In this document: piece by piece, positions 58,593 through 64,000 of the stretch
Layout: each line of letters starts with the position of its first letter
Position numbering within the stretch: the stretch's first letter is position 1
NCBI RefSeq assembly: GCF_014898055.3
Contig: NW_023601212.1
Location: 42,892,329 to 42,956,328, forward strand
Origin: Talpa occidentalis
Lineage: Eukaryota; Chordata; Mammalia; Eulipotyphla; Talpidae
Length of the DNA: 64,000 bases
Direction: 5' to 3'
Made by a program: the position numbers and the translations under genes
The notes under the pieces: model-generated
Told to the model about the DNA's origin: nothing
Seen by the model: only the letters and a program-made list of their open reading frames with translations
Database searches by the model: none

Positions 58593-59035
58593 AAAATTAT
58601 AAAGTCTGGTTGATTAAAAGAAAAAGAAATATGGGAGATCTTTGAAGGACTCTGAAGACGCCCTGAAAAAATCTTTCTCTGTCCTTGTGGAAAGAGGAAT
58701 GTTCAACAAGCCTATTTTCGGTGTACTGATACTTTACGGGAAGCATTGTTGAAGCAGGAAGTTGCTAAGTCTGCTGCTTGGACTCTGCTTCTTGGACTTT
58801 GCTGCTTGCTGGAGCAGAAAGTTCCTGTTGGTGTGCCACTTGCCCACAGTAATAGCAACAGCTACCCTGGCCCCCTATGATGGATGGTGTAATAAGTTTC
58901 TGCATACAAACTACATAAAACCCTACCATTCCTGCAATTCGGGGCTCAGTCTTTTGGGAGCTCTCCCACTGAGCTTACCGACGTGACAAATAAATCTCTC
59001 TTTCTCCACCTCTCTGAGTGCCATCTGATTTCTCT
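58593..59035 (+). repeat. ERV LTR-like 3' part
   Basis: A TATA-type ACATAAAACCC (about 58914-58924), GGGGCTCAGTCTTTTGGGAGC, and AATAAA (58989-58994) followed by CTCTCTTTCTCC, a layout typical of an LTR R/U5. The L1 at 56697-58576 lies just before it, so the left part may be beyond the L1. Confidence 0.5.
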
Positions 59036-59900
59036 TGAAAATTGCTTAACATTGTCACATGAGGCGAAATACTTAATCTTCTTAGCATGCATGTGAATGT
59101 TGATATGAGTCTTCTAAAATGATCCAAAATTTCCTAAAATGTGAAATGTTCTGGTGTAATATTATTACTTGTTAATTGTGGTCACTTGAAAGTATTATAT
59201 CATCAAATCGAGCAAATTTCCCGTTAAATTGCATTATAATCCTATCTTAATTATGGTTATTTAAAAGTCTTTTTGCCATTTGCAAAAGTTACTTATTCAA
59301 ATGCTTTATATTCAGAGGAATTCACAGGGAAAGGACTTTAACAAATACTCTACAAATACAGGTGAAACTAAGGGTAAAAAAATTACAGAATTTATGACAA
59401 AAATTAAACTCATAGTAGTTGCTAACAAGAAAACAAGATTCCTACATGGAATCTATAACTATAGAGCTGTAATATCAGTTTTAATGATGTTTTACGTGAA
59501 ATATTACCGGTTCTTTTGTGTTTTTATTTTACTAGATTTATGAAAACATTTCCTGTGGACTAGACTGGATCCTGAATTTTTCTAATGTCTGGGCATAATT
59601 TCTCAAACTAACATATCCAGTTAACTTTTCTCCCAATCTTTGAGTTGGATTGATAAAAATCCTTATTGTCCTTTTCCAAAACCACACAAGCTGGAAATTT
59701 GATGTATACTTTGATGTCTGCTTTTGCGAACTTGATGTCTACTTTGGAGGGTTCGACACAATGGCTGTGCATGGACATGACTGAATACTGTTTTCTAAAT
59801 ACTGGGTCACACCTAGAAATCTCAAATGGCTCCTCTAAGGATTCCCAATTGAACTTTTGGTTTGCTTCAATCATTAACCTTTGTTTTTTCCATAAAAAAA
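59036..59900. other. unassigned AT-rich sequence
   Basis: The region 59280-59910 has weak open frames on both strands. The complement 59608-59907 (99 codons) and + 59666-59938 show no family match that I recognise. Decayed retroviral or repeat sequence is likely. Confidence 0.35.
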
Positions 59901-59912
59901 CCCTCATTATTG

Positions 59913-60167
59913 AGCCTCCCTGGTGGCACAGGGGTTAAAGTCTCAGCATTATCAAGCTATGCCAACCACTGTGGCATGAGTTCAATCCCCAGCCAGGGAG
60001 CTAATTCACATGGCGCAGCAGACCTCTCCTGTCTTGCCCACTCCTCCCCTCAGCAGTGTATTTTAGTAGATCTGCCTCCTCTGCTCCCCACTCTGTCTCT
60101 GGTGAATCCTCTCACCCACCCCCTCCCACCTCTGGCATACACCCCAGTTCTTGTATGCATAAAAAAG
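59913..60167 (+). repeat. SINE, older GGGGTTAAAG subfamily
   Basis: Flanked by the perfect 11-bp duplication CCTCATTATTG at 59902-59912 and 60168-60178. Complete head and body with a short tail. Confidence 0.92.
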
Positions 60168-60222
60168 CCTCATTATTGTTGACACCCACCTTTATGATGG
60201 CCTCCAGGAATTGGACACACTC

Positions 60223-60687
60223 TTTTTTTTTTTAAATAATAAATTTTATTTTTATATTCCCCATACAATTGCAACCCCCCCATTCTGACCCCAATCCATC
60301 CCCTCCCGCCCCCCACTCCCCAAAAAGTGTCTCTGGTTAATAGTTTTTTGTTGATTTTGATTTTCACTTTCTTATAGTTATTCATTTTCCTGGTCCCTTA
60401 TTTAAGTTTTCTAGATTCCTGCTATGAGTGAGACCATCGGTATTTTTCTTTTTCTTTCTGGCTTATTTCACTGAGCATGATCCCTTCCAACACCATCCAT
60501 GTTGCTGCAAATTGCATGTGTTTATCCTTTTTGAATGCTGAGTAATATTCCATGGTATATATGTACCACATCTTCTTGATCCAGTCATCTGTTTTTGGGC
60601 ATTTGGGTTGTTTCCAAAGCTTAGCTATTGTAAATAGTGCTGCTATAAACATAGGGGTGCAGGTGCCCTTTGGAATTGATGTTTCTG
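60223..60687 (-). repeat. young L1, severely 5'-truncated (minus)
   Basis: The end of ORF2 (pattern I-Y-T-M-E-Y-Y-S-A-F-K-K-D-K-H-M) and a G-rich 3'-UTR on the complement. Its left 200 bp is nearly identical to 8149-8440. The duplication is GGACACACTCTTT (left) against GGATACACTCTTT (right), one mismatch. Confidence 0.9.
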
Positions 60688-60704
60688 TGGATACACTCTT
60701 TAAT

Positions 60705-61315
60705 TGGACTCTGTACTAACTTATATACAATGGGTAAATTGCTATAACTGATTGGGAGATTGAATTACAACCTCCAAATAAAATTACTTACATGGGCCAT
60801 TTCCTGCCTTCCCTGGGGGAAATATTAGGAATCTTGTTCTCTGTTTTAAGCTGATTAAAATCTATACTTTTTTTCCTTTTTGTAGCTATGTTTTGTAAAT
60901 ATTACTATATTATAGTATATAATATATGTACACAACATGATCTGTATTAATATATAATATACTAGTGTATGATATTGGAGTTATATTATGTTTTCCTTTT
61001 AAATACATATAAAATTGTAATTGGTTGTATTTGTAAATAAGTTACCTCTGCTGATGTAATGACATGGATAAGGTTCATTGTTTTTTTTTCCTTTAGTGAA
61101 GACTTATAATCAGCATTGTCTTGAGTGTCAGCTCTCTATGTGGGTATGAGAGAAGGCAATAACCAGGAGTCTCTCAAATTCTAAGGATTGGGTTAGAATG
61201 GATTCAGAATATAGCATTTTACCTGCACAGGTAGAAGGGTGCACCTTGGGTCCAGTGACATGGGCTGGTCATGACAATATGACTTTAGGTTGATCATATG
61301 ACCTCAGAGGTATAG
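60705..61315. other. unassigned sequence with AT tract
   Basis: An AT-rich tract with ATATAATATA words lies at 60895-60975. Nothing else recognised. Confidence 0.4.
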
Positions 61316-61870
61316 AGAAAGGAAGTCACAAGGTTTGGGCAAAGGAAAAGGAAAAGCAGAGGTAGAAGCTATCAGATCAAAGAGAACTGCTGGAGGGTGC
61401 CTTGTCAGCCTTGCCCTTTGTCACAGATCAACAGATCATTGCTTAGAAGCTGGGCGCACACCCTGACCCCACCAGTGACCCCACCAGTGATGTCCCACCA
61501 AATAGGAATTTCGTTAGGATAAAATTTTTTATTTCCTAAGTTCTTGCTTTTCTTACATGAAAATGATGCCTACTGGAGATAGTGGATTTAAGACATGCCT
61601 GTTACCCTTCTGGAAATTAACATATGCCAGCAAAAAATAGTGCCCTTGAAAAGAAGTCTTTGTTTCTGCCATGTGCTTGCCTCATGTGTAATTCCTACTT
61701 TTTCTGAGAAACCCCACCTATCTTGTCACTTTATAAACCAAACCCTACTGAGGGGTGAGTCACAGAAGCAGCTGGCAGGGAGCCCTTTCCATGTGTCTTC
61801 TTCCAAGTCTGAATCTTCACTTTCATTGTCTGACAAACTCTTTGTCTATCACTGAGACTGTTAACTCCCA
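61316..61870 (+). repeat. LTR-like repeat (delta), copy 2
   Basis: Homolog of 53422-54290 without the SINE. ACTTTATAAACCAAACCC (about 61728-61745) is the TATA-like stretch. Copies differ at many positions, so the family is not recent. Confidence 0.6.
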
Positions 61871-62279
61871 GGAGCCAAGTCCTTGTGTCTCCTAATACCC
61901 TGAGAGGAGAAGGAATTGGCCCCAAGAGGAGGCCACAAAGCACCCTGAGAGATCAAGGCTGCTGGTTTCTGTAGCAAATAATAAGTGAGTTAATTTCTGC
62001 AGATGGGTTCAAAACCATTTCCCTTAGCAAGCCCTTAGGAAGCATAGCAGTATAATTGGCTAATGTACATTGTCTTCATCATATTAAAATTAGTGTGGCT
62101 AGTCTTTCTTTTGACTGGTATTATCTATATGGCAATTCTATAAGTGTAATACCACAGAGAGGGCCAATTTAAGGCTATTTTGAAGTGTTCCTTGCTAGTC
62201 CAATTTCCATTTGTCTCTTTGTGACAGATTTTCCATGTTACACTATAGTGTATTATTTACTTGTTTTTATTTCACACTA

Positions 62280-62740
62280 GGGTCTGAAAACCTTGAAGGC
62301 AGTGATGGAGTCAGAGGCTGCCCCAGGTTGTTCCTAAGTGACATGCTGATTATTTTGAACAGAAAGAAATTAAAAGACAGAAGATTCAAGACTTTCCCCC
62401 CTAATTATCTGTGTTCCTAAAATTAGGAAATCTCTGTCCTGGCCCAGGAGGTGGGAGATAGCTTTTAAGCTGTATCACCCAGGCCATGGCTTGCAAAGTC
62501 TGTTTTGGATGCATATGTAATATGCACCCTGACAATTCCTTTTTCTTTAAATTGAAAAGTTCTTTCTTTTCTCCTAAAAGTACTGTACCCCTTCTAGAGA
62601 CTATATAACTTCACTGGGTTGACCAGATGGAGTGAACATTATTTTTTGTGTGGGCCTCTATGTGCATATAATTAAAGCTTTTTTTCTTGCCAATCTTCCA
62701 TATGTCAGTTCTATTATTTTTCAGCCTACCAACATAGAAA
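62280..62740 (+). repeat. ERV LTR, left arm of an inverted pair
   Basis: A TATA box in GAGACTATATAACTTCACTG (62598-62617) and an AATTAAAGC poly(A)-type signal (about 62670) set the orientation as +. From about 62466 to 62712 it matches the complement of about 63677-63930. The left limit is uncertain. Confidence 0.65.
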
Positions 62741-62869
62741 GATAGAGGAAGATTAGTGTCCTCCTCCACAACAGGGACAACACACATTTCTGTGTTCCTG
62801 GCAAGGAGAGGTGGGCCTGGAACAGAGACATGACCAACACCTTTTCTATCCTAGGACTGAGATAGGTCA

Positions 62870-63682
62870 CTTTGCTGGTGACCTTCCTCAGAGCTGCCTT
62901 TATATCATTATTCCCCAGGCTATATAGATAGAAGGGTTCAGCATGGGCATGACCACTCCACATACCAGGGCAGCTGCCTTGTCCTTCTTGGGGGAGGATG
63001 GAGATGATGGCTGTAAGTGCACAGCAAAGATGGTGCCATAGAACAGTGAGACCACGGCAAAGATGGTGCCATAGAACAGTGAGACCACAGTGAGGTACGA
63101 GCTGCAAGTGGAGAAGACTTTCCATTTGTTCTCGGTCCATTTGCCCAGAGCAAATGGAAAGACTGCCCAGAAAATGCAGATGGAAGACAAGAGGATGCAT
63201 TTGAGGGGACTGAACCTCGAGATGATACCAAAAGCAAAGATCACCAACTTAATGGTGTGTGTGTCTGAGCAGGAGCGTTTCAGTAGGGGCATAAGGTCGC
63301 AGAAGAAGTGGGGGATTTCAGAGCTGGCACAGAAGGTGAGCTGAGCCATGAGACAGGTGTGCACATGGAGCCCATACACATGGAGCTCATGATTACCGAG
63401 TAGTGCAGAGTATGGACAATGGTCAGAAACCGGTCAATGGCCATTATAGCCAGGAGAAAGCTGCCCATGGTTCTAAGCAAATGGAGGGTGTACATCTGGG
63501 CAGTTCACCCCACAAAAGGGGTGGTTCTATTCTGGGTTTGGAGGCTCACCAGCATCATGGGGCTTGTGGTGGAATAGAAGAAGATGTCATGATGGACAGG
63601 CTGGAGAGTAAGAAGTACATGGGCGTGTAGAGGTGGGAGTCTGAGCTGATGGCCTGGATGATGAGTGGGATTCCAAATATGA
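62870..63682 (-). pseudogene. OR1I1: olfactory receptor pseudogene, OR1I1-like
   Basis: Class II odorant receptor remnant. It starts inside TM1 (F-G-I-P-L-I-I-Q-A-I-S-S-D-S-H-L-Y-T-P-M at 63682 downward), and the first roughly 40 codons are missing because an LTR begins there. A frameshift near 63595 follows. TGA at 63505-63507 replaces the conserved TM3-side cysteine. The MAYDRY box reads M-A-I-D-R-F. A deletion plus frameshift near 63385 removes TM4. Then come E-I-P-H-F-F-C-D, K-x-F-S-T-C and a 33-bp in-frame tandem duplication in TM6 (63024-63056, 63057-63089). The P-M-L-N-P-S-I-Y box is followed by a frameshift and a long C-terminus like that of OR1I1. Position and strand relative to SYDE1 match human OR1I1. 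No functional receptor is possible. Confidence 0.8.
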
Positions 63683-64000
63683 AAGATTAGTAAGAAAAAA
63701 AGAGTAATTAATAAATGCACGTGGAAGCCATGTTCTCTCCATCTGGTCAACCCAGTGAGGTTATATAGTCTATAGAAGGGATGCAGTACTTTTAGGAGGA
63801 GAAAAAAAAAAGAACAAAGAACTTTGCAATTTAAAGAAAAAGGAATTGTCAGGGTTTATTACATATGCATCCAAAACAGACCTTGCAAGCCCTCATCAGG
63901 GTGATACAACTTGAAGGTTTTCTCCCATGCTTCAAACACAGTGACCAGAAGGGACCAGTGCTCTGGCTTTTCAGAAAGTCTCAGGATGATGAACTCTAAT
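63678..64000 (-). repeat. ERV LTR, right arm of an inverted pair (runs off the window)
   Basis: The complement contains GACTATATAACCTCACTGGG and GTTGACCAGATGGAGAGAACAT, matching 62601-62640. Identity over about 200 bp looks near 85-90 percent by eye. Its 3' end abuts the truncated OR coding remnant at about 63678. Confidence 0.7.

Noticed and set aside
54769..59035. A single complete provirus between the LTR-like pieces at 54.3 and 58.6 kb
   Set aside because: The LTR-like ends do not look alike. No gag, protease, polymerase or envelope motif is visible between them, and a 1.9-kb L1 and SINEs occupy most of the space.

Overview
This window is nuclear DNA of a eutherian mammal. It carries two intact multi-exon genes with canonical GT-AG introns, and the rest is mostly LINE-1, SINE, MaLR and endogenous-retrovirus LTR sequence. 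The lineage can only be guessed. The dominant SINE is tRNA-derived and about 250-300 bp long, with a head of the type GGCCTCCC[TC]GGTGGCGCA, a B-box GGTTCGATCC, an unrelated body and an (AAATA)n/A tail. It is not an Alu, B1, CHR, CAN or ERE element. A laurasiatherian is likely, and a bat with Rhin-1-like SINEs is my best but unverified guess.

Genes. ILVBL (HACL2) lies on the + strand. I reconstructed 15 coding exons between 26030 and 33632 that join without a frame error into 632 codons plus stop. SYDE1 lies on the - strand, with 8 coding exons between 40466 and 34835 giving 737 codons plus stop. The two genes are tail to tail, and their candidate poly(A) signals (33851-33856 on +, 33910-33915 on -) are about 55 bp apart. 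Human 19p13.12 has the same order: OR1I1, SYDE1, ILVBL. In agreement with this, a broken OR1I1-like olfactory receptor lies beyond the 5' end of SYDE1 at 62.87-63.68 kb. A second, OR10-like pseudogene lies at 5.38-6.12 kb, on the ILVBL side.

Layout. 1-24.2 kb: repeat-rich flank with SINEs, old and young L1 pieces, paired LTR-like repeats, two solo LTRs of one family and a five-level nested insertion (14.6-17.1 kb). 24.2-25.5 kb: an LTR-like piece, then rising GC. 25.5-26.0 kb: CpG-rich ILVBL promoter with TATA and CRE/E-box motifs. 26.0-33.9 kb: ILVBL. 33.9-40.7 kb: SYDE1 and its promoter, which has a ZNF143-type motif. 40.7-64.0 kb: a second repeat-rich flank with a DNA-transposon fragment, an L1/LTR/SINE nest, several LTRs, a 1.9-kb 5'-truncated L1, and an inverted pair of LTRs around the OR pseudogene.

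I see no evidence of a new gene system, CRISPR array, functional RNA gene or coding-competent retroelement. The noteworthy signals concern genome structure: the datable insertion nests, a SINE body resembling part of an LTR, an approximately 19-kb stretch free of the dominant SINE over the gene pair, and the inverted LTR pair whose one arm cuts the OR gene. Every element boundary below was read by eye. Repeat family names are by resemblance and were not checked against a library.
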